A stretch of DNA of 64,000 nt from Hetaerina americana (lineage: Eukaryota > Arthropoda > Insecta > Odonata > Calopterygidae), in assembly GCA_022747635.1 (NCBI GenBank), contig JAKTNV010000003.1, positions 51,710,857-51,774,856 on the forward strand, written 5' to 3'. Shown here piece after piece: positions 36,310-47,750 of the stretch. The position numbers and the translations under genes were made by a program. Below the pieces are notes generated by a model that did no database searches, was not told the DNA's origin, and was given only the letters and a program-made list of their open reading frames with translations. Each line of letters opens with the position of its first letter. The stretch's first letter is position 1.

Positions 36310-37812
36310 GCAATCACTAGTGCGTGTGGCAGGGGGTGAATACACCCCAAAATAATTTTTACCCGAATGTGACCCTACTGCGGTCAGACAATGTTATTAT
36401 CATCCCTTATCGTTCGTGGAAAAAACGACATCTTAAATCTACCTGTTTTACCGTTATATCCCACTAATTTTATTGACATGATCTCTCCTATCGTAGTACG
36501 ATGGGGTAATTATACATTTTGAACATCACTGCCGAAGAGACCTCCTACCAATGTATGCAACAGCTTCAATCTGTAATTTAACCTTCGCTCCGTGAGTGAT
36601 TCCCTGCCTAGTCCTAACATTTTGGATACGCTACGTAACAAGTTAATCATAACAACGTTTTACAAATCTAGATCCTCCACAATGCACGCTATCAAATTCG
36701 GCGGTTAATTCAACTTCCTGAGGATCCCATATACTTGCAGCATACTCTAAAGGAGACCTAACCAGAGACAGGTAACATTTTTCTTTGACATTTTCATCAA
36801 ATTTACCTAGTACTCTTCTGATAAATCCCAATTTTTTGTTGGCTTGTCCACATATTCCCCGTGTGTGTTTCACTCAGAGGAGATCGTGAGTAAGGGTAAC
36901 GCCTGGGTATGTTATTGAGTCTACACATTCCATTTCGATATTCCCAATGCAGTAGGCGTTCGGGAGGGAATAGCTCTTTTTCCAAAAATGTATGACTACG
37001 CACTTTTTCAAATGTAATTCTAATTGCCATGTAAGGCACCAGTGTTTTGTAGCATGAAGTAATCTGATAAAGCCCCTGCGTCTCCGGGATCACAGATATC
37101 GCGGTAAACCACTGTATCGTCGGCACATAAACGTACCTTACTAGTGACTACGGAGTCAATGTCGTTAACGTAATGTAGGAATAAAAGAGGTCCGATGACA
37201 CTTCCCTGGGGCACACCCGAAGTAACTTCTATTGCATTTGAGCTAACCTCATCTATCAATTTTCTTTGAACCCGACGATTCGAAAGGTATTTAATCCACC
37301 CCTGGATATTTTTTATCCATGCCATATGCTTCTACCTTTGCGGGTAGTTTACGATGAGGTACTTTGTCGACGGCTTTCTTAAAATCTAGAAAAATCGCGT
37401 CCACTGGAATATTGCTCTTTCCCGAAATAAGAATTTCATGAACGAAAGGAGAAAGTTGTGTCTCGCAGGATCTACCTTTTCGGGAACCGTGCTGATTGTT
37501 CATGAATAAATCCTGATTATGGAGGTGTCTCACGATCGAACTGGCAACTATATGTTCCATTACCTTGAACGAAATAGATGTGAGGGAAATAGGTCTCTAA
37601 TTACTTGTTCCTCCTTGTCTCCGTTTTAAAATATTGGTGTTACGTTAGATGTTATCCAATCTCTGAGAACATTGTGATATACCAGCGACTTCTTAAATAT
37701 TATTTTGTAGATGCGGCGTAATTTCCGAAGTTAGATACTTAAATATACGAGCGGGTATTTTAATGAGCCCGGAGAATTGATTAGGCTTGATATTTTTCAG
37801 CGGGATTGGTAA
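36310..37812 (-). mobile_element. CR1/Jockey-like LINE (copy B), 5'-truncated
   Basis: It is nearly identical to copy A over 36440-37030. It retains the RT region that copy A lost: RHLHNQDLFMNNQHGSRKG and FLDFKKAVDKVPHRKL (37291-37560), then [20 protein letters not shown] and the catalytic-like CADDTVVY (37020-37325), then the C-terminal LGFIRRVLG..SPLEYAASIWDPQ (36643-36873). Frames are separated by frameshifts, so it is not functional. The intact CADD box makes it a better family reference than copy A. The 3' end is at the shared GTGTGGCAGGGGGTGAATAC segment (36324). Confidence 0.85.
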
Positions 37813-37863
37813 GCTATCGAACTAGCAACTATATGCTCTATAACCTTGCATGAAATATGTGCC
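37813..37863 (-). mobile_element. Duplicated fragment of the CR1-like LINE
   Basis: ATCGAACTAGCAACTATATG..ACCTTGCATGAAATATGTG repeats, with substitutions, the segment ATCGAACTGGCAACTATATG..ACCTTGAACGAAATAGATGTG at about 37534-37581 in copy B. It is joined directly to the 5' end of copy B and marks a local rearrangement or a second truncated insertion. Confidence 0.6.
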
Positions 37864-38814
37864 TGCATGCGTGGCTGAACATCACTCCTTGCATGGGAAA
37901 CCTAGACAACTGATGTAAATCGTACAACTCTTCAGCAAACTTATAACGCTGCCTAGTATCTAGCAATCTGGCTGATCTTCCTCCTCCCGCATTTGTGGAG
38001 AAATCATCCGGAAACTAGCGAGCGTTTTTATCAGGAAAACCAAAATATTTCAAAACCTAAAAGCAGTGTCTTGCACCATGTTTAAGCAACTGATAACAGA
38101 GAGAGTGGAAGAGACTCCCCCCACTCCTCTTCGCGATTCATCCAGCGTGGCAAATGAGTTAGTGATAAAATGTACTTAGGAGGAAGTGAGTGGTGTCGAA
38201 AATTTAACTTAACAATCTCCTCGGGCGAAAAATAACACAAACTACGCGTCAGTCGGCACGTTCCCTACGTGCCCGGAGGCGGTTTGAGAAAAGTGGAGAT
38301 TGAAATGATGTTGACCAATGGACAATGAAGGAGATGAGGAGGGAAGAGAACGATACTGGTGGAAAGGACTGGTGAAAGAAACGAGATGCGGCGGAGGCAG
38401 TGCGATCGGCGGGCCGGGAGGATGGGAGGAGCGAGCCGTAAATTCAGCGCTTGCGGGACCTGGGGGGTGGTAAGAGGGGGCCTCCGAGAGAGAGATCAAC
38501 ATCTGGGGGAGGGCACAAGTGGGCGTGTTGCCCCCGTCATCCCTTTATGTGCCCCCACGACGAAGCAAACACCCGCACGGGTTATTGACGATGTCCTCGG
38601 AGAGAAGAGACAAAAGAGGGACGGACGATTCTTCGGAAACAGCGGTAGCAACTGGTGATGGAAGAGTGGAAGAGACGTGCCATTTCTTTTTATTTGAAAA
38701 CTGAATTAAATATGCTTTGATCGTTCGGTGTTCAGCTCGGAATGCATTTATTTAAGAGCTGCGCACGGTTCAGAGAAATGCCATCCATTCCAGAAAACAT
38801 AGGAGAGAGAAAAA
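37864..38814. other. No recognisable gene; GC-richer patch at 38.24-38.66 kb
   Basis: The patch has CpG and purine-rich runs and overlapping short frames on both strands (86-99 codons) without motifs. Nothing else was recognised. Confidence 0.45.
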
Positions 38815-38995
38815 GTGGGGCAATATTCAAAGGTGGTGGAACGTTGAAGGTCCTGATAGAGAGGTAAATGATAGGTTACAGAGGTAGAGGAAGGAAGAGA
38901 ATGGGCTTTTTAGATTGGTGGAAGGTAGGTATAATATACGAAGTACTGACACGGAAATAATGTAAAAATGGGAAGTCCATTGAATAAAATGTATA
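38815..38995 (+). mobile_element. LINE family R, 3'-terminal fragment (copy R3)
   Basis: The translation GTLKVLIER*MIGYRGRGRKRMGFLDWWK matches the C-terminal block of copy R2 (GMLKTVIEGRMLGKRGKGRNRIGMLDGMK, 29539-29625), with one stop. It is strongly 5'-truncated, as is usual for LINEs. Confidence 0.65.
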
Positions 38996-39149
38996 TAGCT
39001 ATTCAAGACCGCCAAAAACCACCATTTAATAGTCAAATTACCTTTTTACAAATTCAAAGAATTGCCTAAGATGTCACAACAGTAATTTAAACGGAGACAA
39101 TTTATAACATCCACATAACATGCACCGAAAAGTAGGGATTACACAGTGA

Positions 39150-39262
39150 ACAATTCATTCGCCTTGATCAGGATTCTAATTTTTCTTGCATTTCGGTACA
39201 CAGTTACGGTTGACTCCATTGTCGCGGCATCTCTCGCAATCCTATGAATTTGTCAGAGAAAA
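39150..39262. repeat. Degenerate half-copy of the 45.9-kb foldback repeat
   Basis: CATTCGCCTTGATCAGGATT, then GACTCC..TGTCGCGGCATCTCTCGCA and GAATTTGTCA occur in the same order as in the centre and one arm of the foldback at 45922-46133. The middle is diverged or shortened. Only one arm is present. Confidence 0.45.
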
Positions 39263-39387
39263 ACACCTAGGTGTTCAAACATTGACTTTAGCCTTATTGT
39301 CTTTGACCACGCAAGACTGTGAGTGACATTGTACGTGAGATAAATCGCCACAGCACTTCGTTCCTTTGAAGACCCTAGAAATTCTCT

Positions 39388-39490
39388 GAGTAAGAGGACA
39401 TCTCAGTAGTTTAGCTGGTTAAAGCACTCTGCCGGATATCTAGGGATCCGCGCTTCGGGTCCCGCTAAAGGTGAATGACTATTCAAAAAT
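39388..39490 (+). mobile_element. tRNA-like repeat (SINE head), family D
   Basis: CAGTAGTTTAGCTGGTTAAAGCACT (A-box-like, about 39404) and GCGCTTCGGGTCCCGCTAAAG (B-box-like, about 39450) are correctly spaced for an internal Pol III promoter. The flanks do not pair as an acceptor stem, so I favour a tRNA-derived SINE or tRNA relic over a working tRNA gene. Confidence 0.45.
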
Positions 39491-41026
39491 CCTATAAATA
39501 CCTTTGATCAATCCTAAAAACAGTGACGTAAGACAACACAAAGCGTCGCTTGTTCACCAAAATACCTGATGCACGAAACGCGAAGACTCGAGTGTTGTCA
39601 ACCATGCGAATTCCCCTTTGACTGCCCTCGTAAGGGTATGGTTCAAGATCCACAATAAATCGGCTGGGCAGGTTTTATATGTTGACGGCGACGACGAGAG
39701 GAATATTAAGAATTTATTTCTCTCTCGCAGACTGCGTGACCACGACAAAAACAGCGGGAAAAAGTATTCAAATAGTTCTGCAATGATTCGTACAGTATCA
39801 TCCAGGTTTCCTGACACTCCTGCCTAGCACCACGCAATCGAGACGACAGTGGACGCCAATGGAATCGTTCCGATCTGCCGTTCATGTTCTGCTTGCCATA
39901 CCTGGAACGGGCTATCGCCTCCATCCAAGGTTCCCGTCATCCAGAGCCTGTCCGCGGACTTGCCCCGGGCATCGCGTATCGATTTCTTTTTTCATTCATC
40001 GCTTTCCTCTTTCATTTTCGAGAAAGCATGTGGCCATTGTCCGAAGAGGGGGCCTGAAACCCTGCGGTCCGAAGCGAGGCTGAGAGACCGACCAAATCAT
40101 CAAAAATCCATGCCGGCATTGCAATTATTTTCATACTTATCTTTATATTGATATACCTAGCCTTTTCGGGATATCAGAAATACATTTTTCACCTAGATTT
40201 CGAGGTCTGAGTAAGATTTGGCGGGCTTGCCCACGGATGGTTTGCATCCCCTCGAGCCTCCCGTCCCAACGAAGTGGTCGATCATAAATCGATCGCGCGA
40301 GAACGGACGCTGATGAGCTTACTGGATCGGGACATCGTGGGTAGGAAACTAGACATCGGTCGGTGTGGCATAATCTACTTCGATGCGGCGGAAAATGAAT
40401 CATGTATTCCAATTAGATTACTCAGTGACCCTGTCTGAAAGCTCGAAGCAACCAACATTATTGTGAAATTTTCACGCATACTCATTCCATTCTTATTCTT
40501 CCACGTGCTCGGACTTCTGTTTGTCCACGGAAGAATTTGTGTGAACATCCCAGCGGCGGTAAATAACCTGAAACCTTAGATGAAGTGTTTCAGATATGAA
40601 AACACTGCAAGAATCAATAGTTTACTCTGAACGCATTTTCAAAAGATTTTTTCACCAAAGAGGGAAACAAATATTTTTCAGGAATCAAGCAATGAAAAAT
40701 TTAGGTCTTCCCCGAACCTCACACAAAGGATCTCTAACGAATTTCATACTGACCGGTGTAGATCTCTGGGAAGTAATGTCCCACTTGAGCCCAAACGTTG
40801 TGCGTTAGGCTCTCTAGCATTTTAACGAAAATTGTTTCGCTGCATGGGATTTTCTGTGAGCTACATACCTCATCCTTAGATTGTCCAAAGCAAATTATAA
40901 ACAACGTTGTTTCATACTGCTTGGGTAAACAGGTGAAGTTGTAAGTTAAGGCTAAGGGTATTTAGATTCCACAGAGTCATGCAACAGAAATATTGATTCA
41001 AAGTATATTTGCTCTTCTTACTTTAC
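39491..41026. other. No recognisable gene
   Basis: Mixed composition. Overlapping frames on both strands at 39554-40151 and 40143-40412 are without motifs. Confidence 0.45.
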
Positions 41027-41525
41027 TACCCTACATGCCACCGCTAGGGTGTGTGGTAGGGGGTGAATGCACACCAGACTAATTTGACCCGAATATTTTT
41101 ACCCCTACCGCGATCGGACGATGTTATTCTGATCCTTTATCGCTCGTGGAAAAAATTACATCTTAAATCTACCTGTTCTACCCTTATATCCCACTAATTT
41201 TATTGACATGATCTCTCCTACCGTAGGACGATGGGGTAATAATACATTTTCAACATCACTACTTAAGAGACGTCCTTCCATTTTATACAAGAGCTTCAAT
41301 CTGTAATTTAACTTTCGCTCTGGGAGTGATTTCCAGCCTAGCCCTTCTAACAATTTGAATAGGCTACCAAGTTTATCTTATCAACATTTTACAAATATAG
41401 GTCCTCTACGCTGACCGCCATCCAATTCGGCAATAAATCCAACTTCGTGAGGATCCCATATATTAGAAGTATATTCTAAATTTGGCCTAACCAGCGAAAG
41501 ATAAAATTTCTCATATAAAGAGATA
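41027..41525 (-). mobile_element. CR1/Jockey-like LINE, 3' fragment (copy D)
   Basis: ATGCCACCGCTAGGGTGTGTGG..GGGGGTGAATGCACAC opens the 3' untranslated segment on + coordinates. Matches to copies A and B continue through TATCCCACTAATTTTATTGACATGATCTCTCC and CAATCTGTAATTTAAC, ending near GCCTAACCAGCGAAAGATAA at about 41510. It is the 3'-most ~500 bp only. Confidence 0.8.
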
Positions 41526-42679
41526 ATCACGGTAACGTGGGTCGTGATCTATTTTTGTACCATCGATCGCATTTTGGAGGAGAGGCGCATGATTGTATAG
41601 ATTAACTGGATACAGGTTTGCAATCCATTCACGTAACTCAATAGAAATTTTGATTTAAAGAGATCCTTCGGAAAATAAAGCACTTCTCTTGTTTGATTTA
41701 TTTAAAAAGGTGTACAAGCGTGCCCGGGCACTCGAACACGCGCGTCTAACACAGGAACAAAATGAGCGACACATGGGTAGAGAGAGAAGAATATTCTGGG
41801 TGAAGGACGGCCTTCTGAATCCATATAAGCATGCCTAACAATTCCCCCCTCTTAAAGAGCACCCACTGGCACACACACATCAGGAAAGTAAAACCACTCC
41901 TCGCTCTTCCACGAGGCCAGGGAAAGCGAGGGCGCCGTAGGGATGAGCGTCACCCCCTCAAGGGACATCCCCCCAACGTCGACCCACCACAGCGACGTAG
42001 CTCCCAAATCGCACACCTGTTGGTGGGCCACGCCCCTCTTAAAGAATATATACGTGTGTATAAAGATATTCCTCCCTCGCAGCTTATTTTTACCCCCTCC
42101 GCTATTCAAGGGGTCGAGAGGTCGAGGCGAGCGAAAGGGGATCCGGATGGGGTTGCGAACTGCTGGAATTTGTGTCGATCCGGGGCCTGCCTCGCGTGGG
42201 TGGGAGTTAGGGGGTGAGGCAAAAGGAGGTCCATACACCCTCTCTCCCTAGCCCCCTCCCTCTCCGAACCACCGTCGAATATATAGGGCTGCATGTCGCG
42301 GACCCATAACGTTCGCCTTCTCCCTTCCTCCACCCACACCACCCCATCGTAAACGGATTACGTTCCCGTCATGACGAGACCTTTTTGGTACGCCACGTCG
42401 GAGAGTGAGTATTGAGTCTCATCGGAGGAAGAGAGCACGACGTCGGGGAAATGGGGGAAGAATGACAGGAACACCTTCCGAGTGAGAGCAACGGCACGAT
42501 GTCCCGGAGACAATCCTTACTCTTGCGCCGCTCTCCCTTTCGTCGTTGACGATACGAACGACGCTCTCCGGACCGGATTGGCACGCGCACTCCTCGGTGA
42601 AAAGGGGGGAGGGGGAGAGGTGTGGAACTCCTTACAAAAAAGATTCCCAATGTTGAGTTCCTCCCGCTTCATTCCCCTC
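41526..42679. other. No recognisable gene; GC-rich after 41.85 kb
   Basis: C-rich and CpG-containing sequence at 41850-42600, with opposite-strand frames of 128 codons overlapping each other. A TATATAG occurs at about 42280 within CpG-rich sequence, but there is no coherent promoter. No domain recognised. Confidence 0.45.
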
Positions 42680-43590
42680 GCCCCTTACCTCCATGAAGCA
42701 AGAAGTCCCGTCGATGTAGTCGTGCCTCCTCTTATATCTCCTTGGAGGATCCCCGCTGGGACAATCTGCGCGAGAGGTCGGGAGGAGCGTATCCAGCGTC
42801 CGCGGTGGACCTGAGCGAAGCAGGGAATGAATGAAGACGAGAGGGCCGAGGGGAAGAATGGTGGGGGAGGCGGCAGGAATGGGGGACGGGGACAGGGGAG
42901 GGAGGGTGTGAGGTGGCGTTGGCGTGCGGGACTACTCGGGAGGAAAACATAGCGAGAGCTCCGACGGGGGAGACGACGCGCGGAGACGGACGCTGACCCG
43001 TCGGGCGGCGGCGCGATTCCACACGTGAATCCCTGGACGGCACCATGTGAACTTCCACCTCCTCGCGACGGAATGTGGGGGAAGGGGATCGAATGGGAAG
43101 TCGCGAGCGCGTAAGAGAGTGAGCGAGTGTAGTTGAGTAGTGAGGAAGGAGGCCGCGAAGTAGAGATGCGGGACGAGGGCAGTCCTGGAAGAAGTAGTAG
43201 GGGCGTGTGTGGGGAAGGGTGGATGCGGAGTGAGGGATAGGGGAAAGATAGGTAGAGCGGCGGTGACGGGAACGGAGACGTAATGAAGGAAGGAAGTGAG
43301 GTCGGAGACAGCGCGGGTGAGCCGAGACACGGTGAGGTGTTGAGACGTAGGTGGCATTGTGCGTGTGTCGTAAGATGTAAGAAAATTGGAGCGGTTGGGA
43401 GATGGAACGGAAGGCGCGGTGAGAGAAAATGGGGGGGAGGGAAGTTGGAGGTGGCAGTCCTCGCGAAAGGTGGGACTGCTGATAGGAGGGAATGAAAGAT
43501 TAGATCTATACAGTTGCGCCGGGATATCCCACGGCCGACCCAAGAGCAGGGATTCAATGGAAGGAGGGACAGACAGGCAAAGACGCATCG
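42680..43590. other. Long purine-rich block (G/A on +, C/T on -)
   Basis: About 700 bp of GGGA/GAGG-rich sequence on the + strand. The minus strand has a 290-codon frame (42685-43557) and an overlapping 218-codon frame (42932-43588) in a different phase. Both are dominated by Ser, Pro and Leu and lack any domain. Two long overlapping frames on the same strand are what a stop-poor pyrimidine-rich strand gives by chance, so I do not call a gene. Confidence 0.5.
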
Positions 43591-45611
43591 ATGGGATGCG
43601 TCTTTGGAGTATAAGTCGGATACTTAGGTTATTGATATCACGAATCTTGAAAGGAATTAGCCATGGAAGTAGCAGAAGAATTGCAGTCTTAATTTGGAAA
43701 TCGCATTCCTGAATTGCAATTCAAATTATGAGAGTTACCGGTGATTTTTCTATCACTTTTGGGGATATATTTTTTTCATATATGAGAATTGATGACGGAA
43801 AAAAGAAAACAAAATTTCTTAGTTTTGGCATGTATTTTCACTGGCCCAACATTTGTTATCCGATGATTTAATAAATTTTTAACTGAGTAGTCGAGGGAGA
43901 AAGCTCTTATCATCTCATAATTCTCAACTATAGTCTGAAAGAATATCAGTTACATTCTGTTTTCGACATAAACCAACTTTTATTCAACAACCTGAGCTAT
44001 TTATAGCATTCTTGAAACCACGAATCACTCTTTTTTCGACTTTTTTTTGCTGTCCAAACGTCTCCGGAGACCCTTCTTCCCCTGGGATTCTGATAACTCA
44101 CTCATGTTTGGTCATCAGATGTCAAAGGAGCCGAATCACCGAAGTTATCCTAAAATCCATTCCCAAGCCGGACTCAAACACGCGATCAATGGATTCACAG
44201 ACGGGTTCTTCATCCACCCGCCTTTCTTCCAAGTTCTAACCTGAGTGCGCACTCTAAATCTTCCCAAGAGTCGATTACTACATATTTTTACGTTTATTAG
44301 GGTCAGACACTATCAATATTCTCCAATGTAAAAGCGCCAGAAGAATTTATCCAGCCGTTCAATTAATTCTGCTAACAATATGTTAAATAAATTCGAAATT
44401 TTACTAACTTCACTTCAAATTGGACGCACGCGGAGAGCTCAAAATAAGCCAGTCTAGGGGCTCAAATTGATTTTAGTTGGAGTCAGTTAAACATAGAATG
44501 GAGCTGTGAAGTAAAGGAAAGAAAGAAAGATTGGGGACTATGAAAACTAAGGTGGTGGGAAAGGATGGCTGATAGTGAGGGAAAAGAAGATGGGATGAGA
44601 ACGGAATTCCTACCTCTGAGAAATCAAATTGATACTGAACTGTGAGAGCTTGGAATTTCTTATGACTGACATGCTCGCAAAATATTGAGCTGGTCATATT
44701 GTCAGAGTTCTTCACTATATTTTGATAGCCGTCCTATTTCTCCTTTCAACGTTAAGTAATACCTTCCCCGTTTTTAAAATCTCAATTAGAGTTCTCAACC
44801 AACAACAAATGTCATCAAGTGTCTATTTGGAAATGTCTTCATCGTTTCTACAATAATTTATTCGGCGGCGGCCGGTTAAATATTCAAGTACTTCATTCTA
44901 ACTCTTACTTGGAGTCTAAGGGGAACATTAGATATAAAGCCCAGCCATTTTCGCATTTGACCGACACTATTGGAATGGCCTAGGTTAATTCGCTGTCATT
45001 TGATGTCAGGAGAGGGGATGAGGACGAGATGACGCATCTGCCGTCCGCGGACGAACACTGTCACCGATAGGAGGACAGAGGAAGTTAAGGTCGACAAACA
45101 CGACGTAGGATAAGGGGTTGCGCGCGAGAAAGAGAGAAGAGGGAGATCGACTGCTTTGAATAGCAAGGGAAAGTGATACCAACTCCTTCGCTGACGGATG
45201 TGGGCTTCAGGGAGAGCGGGTTTCTTATCAGAAAATGAGAAATGACACAAGGTGACGCAAAAATGTGTAGAACTGAGGCAAGAGGAATATTGCTCGGGGA
45301 ACAAATATAATGTAGGTTGAAGGGATGGGGGCCATTGCAGTGCTTTTTGTCTTTCAAATCTCAGTTCATGATTATTCATCTTAGTCGTAGTAATTTTAAG
45401 GTACTTGAAGAAATAATCGTAATCTCATTACGGTTATTATTCGAAGGAACATTTAATTTGTAAGAAAAAATTATATTTAATGTTCAGACATATTTCCTAC
45501 CACTGAATGCTAGTGCAGTTATAGAACAATATTCTGTGATTGTCCTGTCTTCATGACGACAAAGAAAACTTAGCGAATGCGTTATGAAAAACGGTGCGCA
45601 TTCTTTTTTAG
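43591..45611. other. No recognisable gene
   Basis: AT-rich to about 45.0 kb, then mixed. A minus-strand frame of 127 codons at 44996-45379 overlaps another of 90 codons and has no motif. Confidence 0.45.
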
Positions 45612-45666
45612 GTCATCACTATCTTCAATGTCTTCATTTTCAAAGAGTAAACGATGCAAAAATGAG
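45612..45666 (+). CDS. Candidate host exon (55 bp)
   Basis: It is bounded by a strong acceptor, CGCATTCTTTTTTAG|G, and a strong donor, GAG|GTAAGA. In phase +1 it reads SSLSSMSSFSKSKRCKNE and ends on a codon boundary. The next candidate exon at 47656 opens on a codon boundary in frame, so the two would join without a stop. The peptide is Ser-rich then basic, and I recognise no family. A second frame is also open across the 55 bp, which weakens the coding argument. This rests on splice-site strength alone. Confidence 0.3.
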
Positions 45667-45921
45667 GTAAGAAATACCCCACCCTTAATTTCACCGATTT
45701 ACGTTTTGTGCAGCGGGTATTGAGACTGCGTGAGAAATTTATCAGATGAGAGAATTATATGAGTTTTTTGGGGGCTTTAAAGGAACAAGATGTTGCGACG
45801 AAATACCGTACATACATCATCACAGGCATTCGTAGTCGTGCGCGACGCGCCACAGTTCACGAGGTTTAAGCCAACTTACCAACCTTAGACACTTTGGCTG
45901 TTTTTACATTTGACAAATTCC

Positions 45922-46133
45922 AAGAAACTGCGGGAGATGCCGCGACAGCAACTTTTACCGGAGTCATCCCCCAACATGCATTTCAATGCAACAATTTCAG
46001 AGCGTAAAAATCATTCGCCTTGGCCGGGATTTGACCGGGGATGATTTTTATACTCTGAAATTGTTGCACTCAAATGCACATTATTGGATGACTCTGTGAA
46101 AAGTTACTGTAACGACATCTCCCGCAGTTTCTT
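45922..46133. repeat. Foldback repeat with 93-bp inverted arms
   Basis: The arms at 45922-46014 and 46041-46133 align without gaps with 16 mismatches (about 83% identity) around a 26-bp centre. The outermost and innermost bases of the arms are the best conserved (GAAACTGCGGGAGATG, and CAGAG..AAAAATCAT). On the minus strand the centre reads CCCCGGTCAAATCCCGGCCA, close to a tRNA B box. This suggests two SINE-like units head to head, or a foldback element that captured a tRNA-like segment. A half-copy lies at 39150-39262. Confidence 0.85.
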
Positions 46134-47655
46134 AAAATTATAAGAGCTTGTTTGAAAATATGTAAAATAATGATGCAAGGTTAAAATAAACTTTTTATGA
46201 ATTTATCGATATGACCGCGCTTCGAGTAGAGGAGGAAAGATAACCATACAGCGGAAGAGTACTGCGAAATTCTACAGAACGACTTATCAGTAAGTAAGTA
46301 ATGCGCATGATTTTGTTGTAACGCTGCTATCCATGGCAGCGCAGCAAAACTTGTCGGGATGTAGTGGGCGGTCTGCCCTTTCAACGCAGCTGGTTGCCAG
46401 TTTGAGAGGAAAGACGTACCTCCGCGCGAATTGTGTTTTTCGACTGTGTAACACCCAGCGCTGATGGGTGTTGCACATGGAGCGCCCAGCCACACGTTCA
46501 TCATCGCTACCAACTTCCTGGCCCGAAGCACCCCAGTGGTCCCCCAGCCCCACAGGTTCAAGGGGATCCCGACTTGGCTCCGTGCGTTATTTTTGTTTCC
46601 CTGACTGAAAAGAGAGCTGAGAGGAAAGCATTGGGAGAGGGCGGAAAACATCCAAAAACGCTACAATGTTCCTAACGAGGAGTTGTAGGGTGCCTTCCAG
46701 GTGTAGTAGACACGTCTCCGCAGGTGTATTGATGCATGGAGAGAGCATTTTGAAGAATTCTAAGCATTTATACAAGTACGATCAATAAATCTATTTTTCC
46801 CAGAGAATACGCATTTCTTTTACACTGGATCCTGTATGTAAGACATTATATGGATGTAAAGTTATCACTTAAAAATAACAAAATTTAAAGCCAAAATTAC
46901 TTTTTTTACATTAATTTTCTTCCAAACGGAAAAAAATTCTGCCCGTACACATGCAGGCGTACATAACATACATAAGTTAATTATTTCTAACTTTCAGGTT
47001 GAAAATACTAAAACTATGTTATAGGGATTCATAGTAACGCATAAAAATCTAATAGTTTGTTACATTTACGTATAGTACGACTCGTTGTTTTATCAAACAT
47101 TAGTATAATGATTCATTCTCAAATTTGCACCATGAGTTATCTCGAAACATGGCAGGGCGAAATTATCATATAATGAAATATTCTTTTAAAAACCCTTTTC
47201 AAATTATTTCCTATCCTTTTGAATTTTATCAGACACATCGCATCAGAAAAATGCCAACCTATGTGAACACTCTCATGCATCTTCATTAATGTAAAAGGCG
47301 ATCGTACGGAATAATTAAATCAAAAGGCATATTTTGTTCTCACATTAGAGGAGAAAATGTTGGGTCAGTGAGGTAGAGAATGGACAAGATGCATATATGT
47401 TTAATTGAATAATGTTCAGCAACGTGTGGTTTTAGGCCATTTAGTATCTCATTAGGCAGAGCAGTAGGAGTGACTTTTCCCTGAGGCAATAAAATTCAGT
47501 CTCAAGCATTAGTTACACCTATTTTATTAAAATTATTGTTCTATGATATTTCTGGTAGTCGAACCTCAGGATAACCATGTTCTTTACGAAGTTTTTACTA
47601 TGATATCATATCCGAGATGAATATAATTTGTTGATGCCGACATTTTGCTTCACAG
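46134..47655. other. No recognisable gene
   Basis: A 156-codon minus-strand frame at 46181-46651 lies in less AT-rich sequence. It has no motif that I recognise and is overlapped by other frames, so I do not call it. A strong acceptor TTATTTCTAACTTTCAG|G ends at about 46999 (+), but all frames close quickly after it. Confidence 0.45.
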
Positions 47656-47719
47656 GCCTCTTTAATGTCGTCCAGGGACGATACCGACTCGGATAAACAG
47701 AAAAATAGCAAACCTCCAA
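47656..47719 (+). CDS. Candidate host exon (internal, or terminal to 47750)
   Basis: The acceptor TTTTGCTTCACAG|G precedes an open frame in phase 0, ASL then MSSRDDTDSDKQKNSKPP. This is hydrophilic and charged, and unlike the random AT-rich translations around it. It can end at the donor CCAA|GTGAGA (47719), or read on through SETICDEG to the stop TAA at 47748-47750 as a last exon. The phase matches the upstream candidate at 45612-45666. I do not recognise the protein. No poly(A) signal follows closely. Confidence 0.3.
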
Positions 47720-47750
47720 GTGAGACAATTTGTGACGAGGGATAAGAAGA

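Noticed and set aside
40308..40340. CTGATGAG motif as a hammerhead ribozyme
   Set aside because: No stem II followed by GAAA downstream. A single short motif occurs by chance.
42685..43557. 290-codon minus-strand frame
   Set aside because: A second 218-codon frame is open in another phase on the same strand. Both are Ser/Pro/Leu-rich and derive from a stop-poor pyrimidine strand.
46181..46651. 156-codon minus-strand frame
   Set aside because: No motif that I recognise, overlapped by other frames, and no splice or start context supporting it.
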